Shown here: piece by piece, positions 32,671 to 40,366 of the stretch
Position numbering within the stretch: the stretch's first letter is position 1
How the letters are laid out: every line of letters starts with the position of its first letter
Assembly (NCBI RefSeq): GCF_052065695.1
Contig: NZ_JBQHTM010000002.1
Span: 57,277-121,276 of the forward strand
DNA: 64,000 bases
Source: Intestinimonas sp052065695
Lineage (GTDB): Bacteria; Bacillota; Clostridia; Oscillospirales; Oscillospiraceae
Direction: 5' to 3'
Program-made: the position numbers and the translations under genes
Notes under the pieces: model-generated
Databases searched by the model: none
What the model saw: the letters and a program-made list of their open reading frames with translations, nothing else
Told to the model about the DNA's origin: nothing

Positions 32671-33003
32671 TCAGGTCCAGGTCTTCCACACCTCGGGGCA
32701 GTAGCCCACGGTGGCCTGCTTCCCGTTGCGGACGATGGGGGTGCGGAGGAGCCTGGGGTCCTCCAGCAGCTTTTCCAGCTTGTCCTCGTCGTAGGCCAGG
32801 TAGGTCACCAGGGCGGCGTCAGCGGCCTTGGGGTCCAGCAGGGCCTCCAGCCCCACCGCGTTCTTCACGCTGGTGAGCTCGCCGCGGCTGATGCCGTACT
32901 TCAGAAGGTCGATGGCCTGAAATTTCACGCCCCGCTCCTTGAAATACCGCTGGGCCTTCTTGGTGTCAAAGCACTTGTTTTTGCCAAAGATCTGGATGTT
33001 CAC
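32671..33003 (-). CDS. ArsC/Spx-family thioredoxin-fold protein
   Basis: 110 residues of the ArsC-like family: FGKNKCFDTKKAQRYFKERG near the N-terminus holds a single redox Cys (Cys11, CxxT rather than CxxC), then LLKYGISRGELTSV and the cis-proline region LLRTPIVRNG. It resembles YffB/ArsC-like reductases rather than Spx, since the RNA polymerase-binding features are not evident. It starts 4 nt after the DUF1653 gene and is probably co-translated with it. Function is unknown; a glutathione- or thiol-linked reductase is possible. Confidence 0.8.
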   Translation of the reverse strand: MNIQIFGKNKCFDTKKAQRYFKERGVKFQAIDLLKYGISRGELTSVKNAVGLEALLDPKAADAALVTYLAYDEDKLEKLLEDPRLLRTPIVRNGKQATVGYCPEVWKTWT

Positions 33004-33006
33004 GGT

Positions 33007-33228
33007 TTATGCCTCCTCGCCCAGATAAGTGAAGCGGGGGCCGGAATAGCCCTCCCGCTCCACGTGCTCCCCCCACATGGCGGCGGGGCGGACCCATATG
33101 CCCCGCTCCCCGTAGAGGGCCTGGTAGACCACCATGGGCTCCAGGGTCTCGGAGTGGCGGGCGGTGTAGAGCACCCGGTACTCCTTCCCCTTGAAGTGGC
33201 GGTAACGGCCGGGCCGGATCTCCTCCAT
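33007..33228 (-). CDS. DUF1653 protein
   Basis: 73 residues matching DUF1653: RPGRYRHFKGKEYRVLYTAR followed by TLEPMVVYQALYGERGIWVRP. The family is of unknown function and has a compact beta fold. The start at 33228 has AGAGGAGC upstream; an in-frame ATG at 33246 lies before that site. It forms an operon with the ArsC-like gene. Confidence 0.85.
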   Translation of the reverse strand: MEEIRPGRYRHFKGKEYRVLYTARHSETLEPMVVYQALYGERGIWVRPAAMWGEHVEREGYSGPRFTYLGEEA

Positions 33229-33265
33229 GCAGACAGCTCCTCTCAAAAGTCAGAATGGTCTCTCC

Positions 33266-33294
33266 ATTGTAGCATAAGGAGTGCCCCTTGAAAA
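33266..33294 (-). promoter_or_regulatory. promoter of the DUF1653-arsC-like operon
   Basis: On the minus strand TTTTCA (33289-33294) and TACAAT (33266-33271) are 17 bp apart, 38 nt before the start codon. It lies just after the stop of the upstream ABC transporter operon. Confidence 0.55.
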
Positions 33295-33302
33295 GGAGAA
33301 GA

Positions 33303-34091
33303 TCACGGGGAAGAGGGCGCCACGGCGTCCCGGACCGGCAGCAGGACAGAACGGCCCTTTATGGTCATCAGCTCCATGCGGATGCCGAATACATCCTCCA
33401 CGGCCTGTTCCGTCAGTACTTGTCGGGGCGTCCCCTTGGCGTACAGCTGTCCGGCTTTCAGAAGGGCCAGCTCGTCGGCATACTCCACCGCCATGTTCAG
33501 GTCATGGAGGACGGCCACTACGGTGAGTCCCCGCTCCCGGGAGACCCGGCGCAGCAGGTCCATGATCTCGTACTGATACCGGAGATCCAGACTGCTGATG
33601 GGCTCATCCAGAAGCAGCACCTCCGGGGCCTGGGCCAGGGCCCGGGCGATGAGCACCCGCTGTCGCTCCCCGCCGCTGAGCTGGTGGAGGGGGCGGAAAG
33701 CCAGCTCTGCCAGACCAAGCTCCTCCAGCAGGGAGGAGACCTCGTTCACATCGGCGGGGGAGGCCCGGTGGCCCATGTGGGGGAGGCGGCCGGAGAGGAC
33801 GGTTTCGAAAACGTTGAGTCCCGCTCTGACCTGGGTATTTTGGGGGACGTAGCCGTAGATCCGGGCCCGCTCCCGCATGGTGAGACGGCCGGTGTCCACA
33901 CCACGCCACAGCACCCGGCCTTCGCTTGGCCGGAGCAGGTGGTTGACACATTTGAGCAGGGTGGTCTTTCCGGCGCCGTTTGACCCCAGCAGAGCGCAGA
34001 AACGGCCCTCCTCCACAGAAAGACAGATGCTGTGGAAGACGGGGTGCTGCCGGTAAGAGAAGGAGAGCCCGGAGAGTTCCAAAGCGCTCAT
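33303..34091 (-). CDS. btuD: cobalamin-type ABC importer ATPase (BtuD-like)
   Basis: 262 residues of the FecE/BtuD family: Walker A GSNGAGKTTLL (about 36-46), Q-loop VPQNTQV, signature LSGGERQRVLIARAL, Walker B VLLLDEPISSLD and the H-loop VLHDLNMA. ATG 34091 overlaps the permease stop as ATGA. The cobalamin riboswitch ahead of the operon makes corrinoid the predicted substrate; by sequence alone an iron siderophore would be equally possible. Confidence 0.85.
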   Translation of the reverse strand: MSALELSGLSFSYRQHPVFHSICLSVEEGRFCALLGSNGAGKTTLLKCVNHLLRPSEGRVLWRGVDTGRLTMRERARIYGYVPQNTQVRAGLNVFETVLSGRLPHMGHRASPADVNEVSSLLEELGLAELAFRPLHQLSGGERQRVLIARALAQAPEVLLLDEPISSLDLRYQYEIMDLLRRVSRERGLTVVAVLHDLNMAVEYADELALLKAGQLYAKGTPRQVLTEQAVEDVFGIRMELMTIKGRSVLLPVRDAVAPSSP

Positions 34092-35176
34092 GCTCTGCCC
34101 CACCTCTCTCTCAGAATGAGGTACAGGAAGAGGGGAACCCCCACGTATGAGACGACGATCCCCACCGGCAGGGTGGTGGGGGAGAAGGCCACCCGCCCCA
34201 CGGTGTCGGCGACGAGCACCAGAATGGACCCGCACAGGGCGGAGAAGGGGAGGAGATACCGGTGGTCTCCCCCCATGAGGAAGCGGGCAATATGGGGGGC
34301 CACCAGCCCCACAAAGCCGATGATGCCGGTGAAGCTGACCACGGAGGCGGTGAGAAAGGCCACGCCCACGCCCAGGACCAGGCGGGTGTTGCGCACGTGG
34401 ACCCCCAGGGCGGCGGCGCTCTCGTCGCCGTTGGAGGACATGAGGTTCATGGCCCAGGCCCGGGAGGCGAAGAGAGGGTAGACCACTGCCAGGAAGAGGG
34501 CCATGATGGCGACGTCCCACCAGCTGCCGCCGGTGAGACTGCCGAAGGTCCAGTGGATGATGGCGGGGAGCTGCTGCTCGTTGGCGATGTACTGCATGCT
34601 GGAGTTGACGGCACTGAAGAGGTAGTTGAGGGCGATGCCGGTGAGGACCAGGGTCTCCGGCCCAAGGCCCCGCAGGGAGGAGATGCCGTAGACCAGCGCG
34701 GCGCACAGCATGGTCATGATAAAGGCCGCCAGGACCATGGCGCTCTCCTGGAGATAGACCGGGAAGCCGCCGAAGAGGACCACCAGCGCCGCGCCCAGGG
34801 CGGCGGCGTTGGAGAGGCCGGTGGTGAAGGGACTGGCCATGGCGTTTCCCGTGATGGCCTGCATTACGGTGCCGGTGCAGCCCAATCCGGCCCCGGCCAC
34901 CACCGCCATGGCCACCCGTGGCAGCCGCAGCATCAGCAGGACGTTTTGTTCCGTCTCCGTGAGGGGGGCGCTCCCCAGAAGGGGGCGCAGGGGCGGCAGC
35001 CAGGTGGCGAGCAGTCGGCCGGGGGTCAGGTCGGCCACCCCCATGCAGCAGGCGGCCAGGGCGGCGGCCAGGAGCAGCAGGACTGCCAGGCACAGCCATA
35101 GCCGTTTCCGGGCCCTCAGGGCCAGATAGCGGCCGCTGAGGGCGGCGGTCCGCTCCTCCGGCTCAGGCGGCCGCAT
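34088..35176 (-). CDS. btuC: cobalamin-type ABC importer permease (BtuC-like)
   Basis: 362 residues with about 10 membrane helices of the FecCD/BtuC family. Characteristic segments are LRLPRVAMAVVAGAGL (about 88-103), GNAMASPFTTGLSNAAALGA and the coupling-helix region GIIGFVGLVAPHIARFLMG. It overlaps the binding-protein gene by 14 nt and the ATPase gene by 4 nt, so the three are translationally coupled. Confidence 0.87.
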   Translation of the reverse strand: MRPPEPEERTAALSGRYLALRARKRLWLCLAVLLLLAAALAACCMGVADLTPGRLLATWLPPLRPLLGSAPLTETEQNVLLMLRLPRVAMAVVAGAGLGCTGTVMQAITGNAMASPFTTGLSNAAALGAALVVLFGGFPVYLQESAMVLAAFIMTMLCAALVYGISSLRGLGPETLVLTGIALNYLFSAVNSSMQYIANEQQLPAIIHWTFGSLTGGSWWDVAIMALFLAVVYPLFASRAWAMNLMSSNGDESAAALGVHVRNTRLVLGVGVAFLTASVVSFTGIIGFVGLVAPHIARFLMGGDHRYLLPFSALCGSILVLVADTVGRVAFSPTTLPVGIVVSYVGVPLFLYLILRERWGRA

Positions 35177-36287
35177 CCTGGGCGGGCATATGGTAGTAGT
35201 GGGGGGCGTTGGGGGTAAAGCCCTGATAGGCCATCCACTGGGTGAAGATGGCGTCCGGGTCCAGCTCGGTCATCAGGTCGGGATAGAGCCACTTGGCCAT
35301 GTAGGCCGCGCCGATCATCTTGCCCAGACCGCCGCTCATAAAGGCGGTGTTGAGGTAGAAATTGCCCTCCTTCACCGCGGTCAGGTCGCTCCAGCCCTCC
35401 CGCTTGAGCATCTCCTCCGCCTTGGTGGCGAACTCCTCCTGGGGCGGGGCGGTAAAGACGCCGCTGTTGCCCACCACCTCGCCGGCGTAGATCTTCACGA
35501 TGAGGTCGGGATCGGCCAGGAGGATCTGCTCCGGGTCGATGTCCTTGCCGGCCAGGGAGGCGTCACCGAAGATGTTCTCGCCGCCGGCCATGAGGATCAT
35601 GTTGTGCCAGCCGTCATTGGAGGTGCCGGGGATACAGGTGGTGTAGTCGCCGCCGTACTCCCAGTAGACCGTCTTGCGCTCTGTCACCTGCTGGAGCTGC
35701 TGGTTGATGTAGTCCACCGGACCCTGATAGAAGTCCACCAGTTCCTCGGCCTGCTCCTCCTTGCCGAAGAGGGTGCCGCACAGGCGGATCTGCTTGGGCA
35801 CGTCGGAGTTGTCCCAGCCGGTGATGACCACCACCTGGATGCCGAAGGGCTCCAGGGCCTCGATGGACTCCTCCACCTTACCGTTTTTGGGCACGATCAG
35901 GACCTGGGGGGCCAGGGAGACGATCTTTTCATAGTCGTACTCGTCCTTGCCGAAGGTCTCATCCTCGCCGAACTGGGGCCAGTACACGCTGTCCTGGGAG
36001 GTGTAGATATCCACGCCCACCACGCAGTCTCCGGCGCCCACGGCCCGGATGAGCTCGTTGTTGTAGCGGTTGGCTACACAGGCCCGGGTGATGGGCAGCT
36101 CCAGCTCCAGCTCCCGGCCCAGATCGTCCACAAAGGTGGTGGTCTTGGTCTGCTCCGCCGTCTCGGAGGGGACAGGTGTGGTCTCGGCTGGGGCGGGAGA
36201 TGCTGCGGGCTGGCCGGAGCAGCCGGCGCCCAGCAGCATCAGTGCGGCTAACAGGCCGCAGGCGGTGCGTTTCCACAGGTTTTTCAT
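35163..36287 (-). CDS. btuF: cobalamin-type ABC importer substrate-binding lipoprotein (BtuF-like)
   Basis: 374 residues: a signal peptide with lipobox LLGAGCSG (Cys about 20), a Pro/Thr-rich linker, then a TroA/BtuF-like two-lobe binding domain (TTTFVDDLGRELELEL, later LAPQVLIVPKNGKVEE). AGGAAGG precedes ATG 36287; ORF starts further upstream lie inside the riboswitch expression platform. The upstream riboswitch indicates vitamin B12 or another corrinoid as ligand. Confidence 0.85.
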   Translation of the reverse strand: MKNLWKRTACGLLAALMLLGAGCSGQPAASPAPAETTPVPSETAEQTKTTTFVDDLGRELELELPITRACVANRYNNELIRAVGAGDCVVGVDIYTSQDSVYWPQFGEDETFGKDEYDYEKIVSLAPQVLIVPKNGKVEESIEALEPFGIQVVVITGWDNSDVPKQIRLCGTLFGKEEQAEELVDFYQGPVDYINQQLQQVTERKTVYWEYGGDYTTCIPGTSNDGWHNMILMAGGENIFGDASLAGKDIDPEQILLADPDLIVKIYAGEVVGNSGVFTAPPQEEFATKAEEMLKREGWSDLTAVKEGNFYLNTAFMSGGLGKMIGAAYMAKWLYPDLMTELDPDAIFTQWMAYQGFTPNAPHYYHMPAQDAAA

Positions 36288-36321
36288 GGGATGCCTTCCT
36301 TTCTCTTCCCGTATGGGAAAT

Positions 36322-36377
36322 AAAAAAATCCTGCCCTGAATTGCATACAGAGCAAGATCCTGAAAGTAAGGCAATTC
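36322..36377 (-). promoter_or_regulatory. possible expression platform of the cobalamin riboswitch
   Basis: Between the aptamer and btuF, GAATTGC and GCAATTC arms (36371-36377 with 36338-36344) can pair, and seven U residues (36322-36328) follow nine nucleotides further on. This suggests transcription attenuation, but the gap before the U-run weakens the case. Confidence 0.35.
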
Positions 36378-36408
36378 CCCCTAACCCGGAAAATCTCCCC
36401 CGTATTGC

Positions 36409-36570
36409 AGTCTGGCAGGTCTCCTGACTTTCGGTTCATCCGCGTGGCCGCCTTCCCGTTTACACAGTGGCATATGGCCAGTTGTCGCCTTACACAGTAG
36501 TGGTAGCTGTGGGGGACTCTCACCCCGCTTCCCTTTTCAGAGCGCATTGCTCCACCAGACGCAGCATATT
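36409..36570 (-). ncRNA. cobalamin riboswitch
   Basis: On the minus strand the B12 box GCCACTG (36475-36481), the upstream GGGAAGCGGGGTGAGAGTCC region, a second GGGAAGGCGGCC block and the closing CCGAAAGTCAGGAGACCTGC element appear in the order of the cobalamin aptamer. It precedes the BtuFCD-like importer, the usual target. It should lower importer expression when adenosylcobalamin is plentiful. Confidence 0.92.
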
Positions 36571-36585
36571 CAGTTCAGCACGGCC

Positions 36586-36614
36586 AGTATAGCATATCTC
36601 CACTGGAAGCGCAA
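36586..36614 (-). promoter_or_regulatory. promoter of the cobalamin-importer operon
   Basis: On the minus strand TTGCGC (36609-36614) and TATACT (36586-36591) are 17 bp apart, placing transcription start just before the riboswitch. Confidence 0.65.
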
Positions 36615-36931
36615 TCCTTCTCGATGGGGCAACGGACAAATTTCTTGTATACTTTCCCTGTGGAATGTGGTATACTACGCGTAATGGGTCATTTTCCCCC
36701 GCCGCTCCAACGGTGGGGACGGACCGTCTTTTTATGGCTTTATGTGCTCCGGCACTGATTATAAGGCAAAAACAGGATAGGGCGTCGCGGCTTCCAGCGG
36801 GGGAGCGCTCTCTTTTTCCGGCGAGGCAGGGCCGGAAAGCGCGGAGCGGATCTCTGGCTTTGTTTTGCTGCGCCCCTGTGCCTGCATCCCTTCCATCCAT
36901 CGACTGAAAAAAGGAGTGTAAGCATACTTTT
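36615..36931 (+). other. intergenic leader before RNase J, no gene seen
   Basis: About 300 bp. TATACT occurs twice (36648-36653 and 36671-36676), and one of these is probably the -10 for rnj. A small ACGGT/ACCGT stem followed by CTTTTT lies near 36711-36733 and might attenuate transcription. An 80-residue ORF here has no family features and is not called. Confidence 0.4.
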
Positions 36932-38590
36932 ATGGCAGAAAAACTGAAGATTATTTCTCTCGGCGGTCTCAACGAGATCGGCAAGAACCTGACGGTATAT
37001 GAGTACGGCGGCGACATCATCGTGGTGGACGTGGGTATGGGTTTCCCCGACGACGATATGTACGGCATCGACGTGGTCATCCCCGACTTCACCTACCTCA
37101 TCAAGAACCAGGACAAGATCCGGGGCATCTTCCTCACCCACGGCCACGAGGACCACATCGGTTCCATCCCCTATCTGCTGCGCAGCGTCAACGCCCCCAT
37201 CTACGCCACCCGCATGACCGCCGGCCTGGTGAAGCTGAAGCTGGAGGAGCACCGGCTCCTGGACAAGACCAAGCTCATCACCTGCGAGGCCGGCGAGGTG
37301 GTCAAGGCGGGCAAGTTCTCCGTGGAGTTCATCCACGTCAACCACTCCATCGCTGACGCCGTGGCCTTCGCCATCAAGACCCCCATCGGCACCGTCATCC
37401 ACACCGGCGACTTCAAGATCGACTCCACCCCCATCCAGGGCGGCATGATCGACCTGGCCCGGCTGGGAGAGCTGGGCAAGAAGGGGGTCCTGGCCCTGCT
37501 GTGCGACTCCACCAACGTGGAGCGGCCCGGCTACACCAAGAGCGAGCGGTGCGTGGGCGCCTCCTTCGACGCCCTCTTCCGGGGCTGCGACCAGCGCATC
37601 ATCGTCACCACCTTCGCCTCCAACGTGGACCGCATCCAGCAGGTCATCTCGGTGGCCGCCAAGTACGGCCGGAAGGTGGCCGTCACCGGCCGGAGCATGG
37701 AGAACGCCCTGAGGGTCTCCACCGAGCTGGGCTATATGAACATCCCTGAGGGCACCCTGGTGGACGTCAACCACATCAAGAGCCTGCCCAAGAACAAGGT
37801 GTGCATCATCACCACCGGCAGCCAGGGCGAGACCATGTCCGCCCTCACCCGCATGGCCTTCTCCACCCACAAGCAGGTGGACATCCAGGCCGGCGACCGG
37901 GTCATCCTCTCCGCCTCCGCCATCCCCGGCAACGAGAACTCCATCGGCAACGTCATCAACGAGCTCTACCGCAAAGGGGCCGAGGTGGTCAACGAGCGGG
38001 CAGGGGAGCTTCACGTCTCCGGCCACGCCTGCCAGGATGAGCTGAAGATCATCCACGCCCTGGTCAAGCCCAAGTTCTTCATCCCCCTCCACGGCGAGCA
38101 GCGCCACCTGAAGATCCATGCCAAGCTGGCCCAGGAGATGGGCATGGACCCCCGGAACATCGTCATCAGTGACATCGGCAAGATCATCGAAGTCACCCAC
38201 AACTCCATCAAGCTCAACGGCACTGTCCCCGCTGGCAAGGTCTTTGTGGACGGCTACGGCGTGGGCGACGTGGGCAGCGTGGTTCTTCGTGACCGGAAGC
38301 ACCTGGCCGAGGACGGCATGATCGTGGTGGTCACCTCCATGTCCGGCGAGAACGGCGCCGTGGTCTCCGGCCCCGACATCATTACCCGCGGCTTCGTCTA
38401 TGTCAAGGAGTCCGAGGGGCTCATGGAGGAGCTGCGCCGGGTGGCTGTGGAGGCCCTGGAGCGCTGCGAGCGCACCCACACCACCGACTGGTCCGCCATC
38501 AAGGGCGAGATCAAGAGCGACCTGTCTGGCTTCCTCTACAAAAAGACCAAGCGCAACCCCATGATCCTGCCTGTCATCATGGAGGTCTGA
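36932..38590 (+). CDS. rnj: ribonuclease J
   Basis: 552 residues with the metallo-beta-lactamase/beta-CASP architecture of RNase J. The zinc motif is THGHEDHIGS (about 70-79), with a further His in FIHVNHS, DFKIDSTP and CDSTNVE, and the beta-CASP region HVSGHACQDELK followed by FFIPLHGEQRHL. It is a 5'-3' exo- and endoribonuclease, central to mRNA decay and rRNA maturation. AAAAGGAGTG precedes the ATG. A terminator follows. Confidence 0.96.
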   Translation: MAEKLKIISLGGLNEIGKNLTVYEYGGDIIVVDVGMGFPDDDMYGIDVVIPDFTYLIKNQDKIRGIFLTHGHEDHIGSIPYLLRSVNAPIYATRMTAGLVKLKLEEHRLLDKTKLITCEAGEVVKAGKFSVEFIHVNHSIADAVAFAIKTPIGTVIHTGDFKIDSTPIQGGMIDLARLGELGKKGVLALLCDSTNVERPGYTKSERCVGASFDALFRGCDQRIIVTTFASNVDRIQQVISVAAKYGRKVAVTGRSMENALRVSTELGYMNIPEGTLVDVNHIKSLPKNKVCIITTGSQGETMSALTRMAFSTHKQVDIQAGDRVILSASAIPGNENSIGNVINELYRKGAEVVNERAGELHVSGHACQDELKIIHALVKPKFFIPLHGEQRHLKIHAKLAQEMGMDPRNIVISDIGKIIEVTHNSIKLNGTVPAGKVFVDGYGVGDVGSVVLRDRKHLAEDGMIVVVTSMSGENGAVVSGPDIITRGFVYVKESEGLMEELRRVAVEALERCERTHTTDWSAIKGEIKSDLSGFLYKKTKRNPMILPVIMEV

Positions 38591-38607
38591 GGACCAATCG
38601 AAATGAA

Positions 38608-38644
38608 AAAGGACCGCTGTTCGAGAGAACGGCGGTCCTTTTTT
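38608..38644 (+). terminator. terminator after rnj
   Basis: A 10-bp stem AAAGGACCGC/GCGGTCCTTT with an inner GTTC/GAAC stem and a T-run begins 18 nt after the stop. Confidence 0.88.
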
Positions 38645-38690
38645 GCGTACTTTTCCGGGGAGGGAGCGAGGAAAAAACCGGAAAGTTGCA

Positions 38691-38720
38691 TTGACGTTGG
38701 TATCGAAATGGTGCTATGAT
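38691..38720 (+). promoter_or_regulatory. orphan promoter
   Basis: TTGACG (38691-38696) and TATGAT (38715-38720) are 18 bp apart. The start site would fall next to the SOS-like palindrome. No recognisable gene follows on this strand for more than 700 bp. Confidence 0.6.
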
Positions 38721-38730
38721 ACATGCACGA

Positions 38731-38750
38731 TATAGAACATATGTTCTATA
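38731..38750. promoter_or_regulatory. perfect palindromic operator of SOS/LexA type
   Basis: TATAGAACATATGTTCTATA is a perfect 20-bp palindrome with the core GAAC-N4-GTTC that defines LexA (DinR) boxes in Gram-positive bacteria. It lies 10-30 bp downstream of a -10 element, where a repressor would block initiation. Confidence 0.65.
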
Positions 38751-39149
38751 TAAAATCAGCGGGGCGGTTTCTGAGTGGTACCACTTTTGGCGGTACGGAG
38801 AGAGGAGATGAGGAGCTTTTTTACTTCCACACACTGTGCACAAAGATGGAGAAAATTCTGTTTTCTGTTCCACTTTTACCTCTTGTCAGAAAGATAGAAA
38901 GGGGAGACAGTGGGGGTGGATTCGCTTTTCTGCGGAAAAACCGCGCCGGTTGCGGCGCGCCACCGGCGCACCGCCAAGAGCCGGCTTTCGAATCCACCTT
39001 CGCAAAAGAAAAACGGCAACCCCTGACGGGGTCACCGCAGATGAAAAGCCGCCCGCAGGGCGGCCACCAAACCGCAACCCAGCGTAGCGGTTGCGGTTTG
39101 GAGAGGAGGAGCAAGGAAGCGGGCGGATGACGCTTTTTCATGCAAAGCA
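38751..39149 (+). other. 400-bp stretch with hairpins and no recognisable gene
   Basis: Downstream of the orphan promoter I see only a 135-residue ORF (38723-39130) without family features; its start overlaps the operator, and its second half is arginine/proline/glutamine-rich and out of keeping with genomic codon use. A 13-bp perfect hairpin (CCAAACCGCAACC, around 39066-39100) lies near the end. It may encode a small RNA or be the remains of a gene. Confidence 0.4.
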
Positions 39150-39186
39150 TAAAAAAGCGTCGGAGCAAAGCGAACTTTGCTCCGAC
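39150..39186 (-). terminator. terminator of the tRNA operon
   Basis: On the minus strand a perfect 12-bp stem (39159-39170 with 39175-39186) is followed by GCTTTTTTATG. It begins 1 nt after the tRNA-Tyr CCA end. Confidence 0.9.
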
Positions 39187-39187
39187 G

Positions 39188-39272
39188 TGGTGGAGGAGGG
39201 TGGATTCGAACCACCGAAGTCGACGACAACAGATTTACAGTCTGCCCCCTTTGGCCACTCGGGAACTCCTCC
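39188..39272 (-). tRNA. tRNA-Tyr (anticodon GUA)
   Basis: 85 nt including an encoded CCA. Acceptor GGAGGAG pairs with CTCCTCC, the anticodon loop is CTGTAAA (GTA), there is a long class-II variable arm, and the T-loop is GGTTCGAATCC. The D-arm contains GAGTGGCC...GGGGGC. Confidence 0.96.
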
Positions 39273-39283
39273 ATATGAAGTTG

Positions 39284-39359
39284 TGGAGCTGGTGGACGGA
39301 TTCGAACCCCCGACCTGCTGATTACAAATCAGCTGCTCTACCAGCTGAGCTACACCAGC
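39284..39359 (-). tRNA. tRNA-Thr (anticodon UGU)
   Basis: 76 nt including an encoded CCA. Acceptor GCTGGTG pairs with CACCAGC, the D-loop region is AGCTCAGCTGGTAGAGC, the anticodon stem-loop CTGATTTGTAATCAG gives TGT, and the T-loop is GGGTTCGAATCC. It is transcribed first, 11 nt ahead of tRNA-Tyr. Confidence 0.96.
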
Positions 39360-39392
39360 AGATGAGATGTGCGCTCGTCCGCAGCGACGTTT

Positions 39393-39421
39393 ATTCTAGC
39401 AGAAAGGAGGCTGATTGTCAA
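39393..39421 (-). promoter_or_regulatory. tRNA operon promoter
   Basis: On the minus strand a perfect TTGACA (39416-39421), a 17-bp spacer and TAGAAT (39393-39398) lie 34 nt before tRNA-Thr. Confidence 0.85.
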
Positions 39422-39462
39422 CAGGTAAAAGAAAAAAACGTGCAACTTTTTTGGGGAGGAGC

Positions 39463-39663
39463 ATGACGAGGAGAGGGAGGACCCGGGCGTACCCGCTGCG
39501 GGACGTCCAGCGCGCCAGGCCGGCGGCCTACTGCCGGCGCTGCGGCGGGGAGCTGTACCGGTATGACCCCGTTCTCTGGGAGAACGGCGGCCGCCTGTGT
39601 CCGGCCTGTGCCGCAGAACAACAAGGGTTGGAGGACGAGAGAGCAAACGATGACACTGATTGA
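39463..39663 (+). CDS. small zinc-ribbon protein of unknown function
   Basis: 66 residues, basic N-terminus, then two Cys pairs (YCRRCGGELY and RLCPACAAE) about 20 residues apart that would bind one zinc. No enzymatic domain. GGGGAGGAG precedes ATG 39463. It overlaps the next gene by 14 nt. It is the first of three overlapping small genes ahead of rpoN, so they form one transcription unit. Confidence 0.65.
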   Translation: MTRRGRTRAYPLRDVQRARPAAYCRRCGGELYRYDPVLWENGGRLCPACAAEQQGLEDERANDDTD

Positions 39664-39880
39664 GATTTCCGTCGAATATCGGGCCCAGGCAACGGTTCTC
39701 CGGCAACGCCTGAGGGAACTCCAGGCGCAGCTGCCGGAGCTGGACCCTGACCAGAGGAGCACCATGGAGGGTAGAATCCGCATGCTCACGGTCATGTGGC
39801 GGGAGGCCAGGGATCTGGCCGTCCTGTGTGAACGCTACTATGACAGGGGGTATCGCCGCAATGGCAAATACACGTTATAA
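39650..39880 (+). CDS. small helical protein of unknown function
   Basis: 76 residues, predicted mostly alpha-helical with heptad-like leucines (VLRQRLRELQAQLPEL) and a basic tail. I recognise no family. ATG 39650 is preceded by GGAGG about 17 nt upstream, so it is probably coupled to the zinc-ribbon gene. It overlaps the next gene by 20 nt. Its size and position suggest a partner of the HTH protein that follows. Confidence 0.55.
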   Translation: MTLIEISVEYRAQATVLRQRLRELQAQLPELDPDQRSTMEGRIRMLTVMWREARDLAVLCERYYDRGYRRNGKYTL

Positions 39881-40214
39881 GCGGGGCCTGAGTTACGCCG
39901 CCGACATGGCGGTCTATACCAGAGAGATGGCGGCCGACAACGTCCAGCAGCTGGACAAGCTCAAGGAAAATCTGGCCAAGGCGCTGCGGCAGGACGTCAC
40001 CGCCCGCCAGCGGCAGTTTCTGCTGCTCTACTACGGGCAGGGCCTGAACATGCGTCAGATCGGCGAGCAGATGGGGGTGAACAAGTCCACGGTCTCCCGC
40101 ACCATCAAGCGGGGGGAGGCCCGGCTCCGGCGGTGCCTGCGTTACAGCGACGGGCGGCTGCTGGAGGAAGAGACAGGTCCTGAATCGCGCCCAAAATCAG
40201 AACGTACAGGGTGA
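39861..40214 (+). CDS. sigma-70 region 4-like helix-turn-helix protein
   Basis: 117 residues. The C-terminal half (about 55-105) has a clear HTH of the sigma-region-4/LuxR sort: TARQRQFLLLYYGQGLNMRQ then IGEQMGVNKSTVSRTIKRGE. There is no sigma region 2, so it is not a complete sigma factor. ATG 39861 is chosen for the basic start of the conserved part; a GGGGGT lies 10 nt upstream. It may regulate its own small operon or rpoN. Confidence 0.68.
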   Translation: MANTRYKRGLSYAADMAVYTREMAADNVQQLDKLKENLAKALRQDVTARQRQFLLLYYGQGLNMRQIGEQMGVNKSTVSRTIKRGEARLRRCLRYSDGRLLEEETGPESRPKSERTG

Positions 40215-40297
40215 GGGCCGGCGCCCGGAGGGGCTTCCGGGCATATGGAAGTCAGGAAATGGAACAGGATTTCTACCCTTTTCTACGAGGGCTAAGA

Positions 40298-40326
40298 TTG
40301 TCTTTTCCGCTCGAATTTGCTATACT
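40298..40326 (+). promoter_or_regulatory. rpoN promoter
   Basis: TTGTCT (40298-40303) and TATACT (40321-40326) are 17 bp apart, 41 nt before the GTG start of rpoN. This gives rpoN a promoter of its own, independent of the small genes upstream. Confidence 0.7.
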
Positions 40327-40366
40327 GATAAAGTATGTATGTTGGTATGCAAGAGGGGGCGGAAGT

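Noticed and set aside
32239..33291. 350-residue plus-strand ORF
   Set aside because: It crosses the repeat region and runs antisense to the ArsC-like and DUF1653 genes; composition is that of a shadow ORF.
33303..35099. 598-residue version of the ABC ATPase
   Set aside because: The extra N-terminal 336 residues are an out-of-frame reading of the permease gene; the true start is ATG 34091, which overlaps the permease stop.
36665..36907. 80-residue ORF between the cobalamin importer and RNase J
   Set aside because: No family resemblance, no ribosome-binding site at its start, and it lies in what should be the rnj leader.
38723..39130. 135-residue ORF downstream of the SOS-like operator
   Set aside because: Its start lies inside the -10/operator region, it has no ribosome-binding site and no recognisable domain, and its second half reads through hairpin-rich DNA; kept only as part of the orphan-operator finding.
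39861..40214. complete sigma-70 family factor
   Set aside because: Only a region-4-like HTH is present; region 2, which binds the -10 element and core polymerase, is missing.
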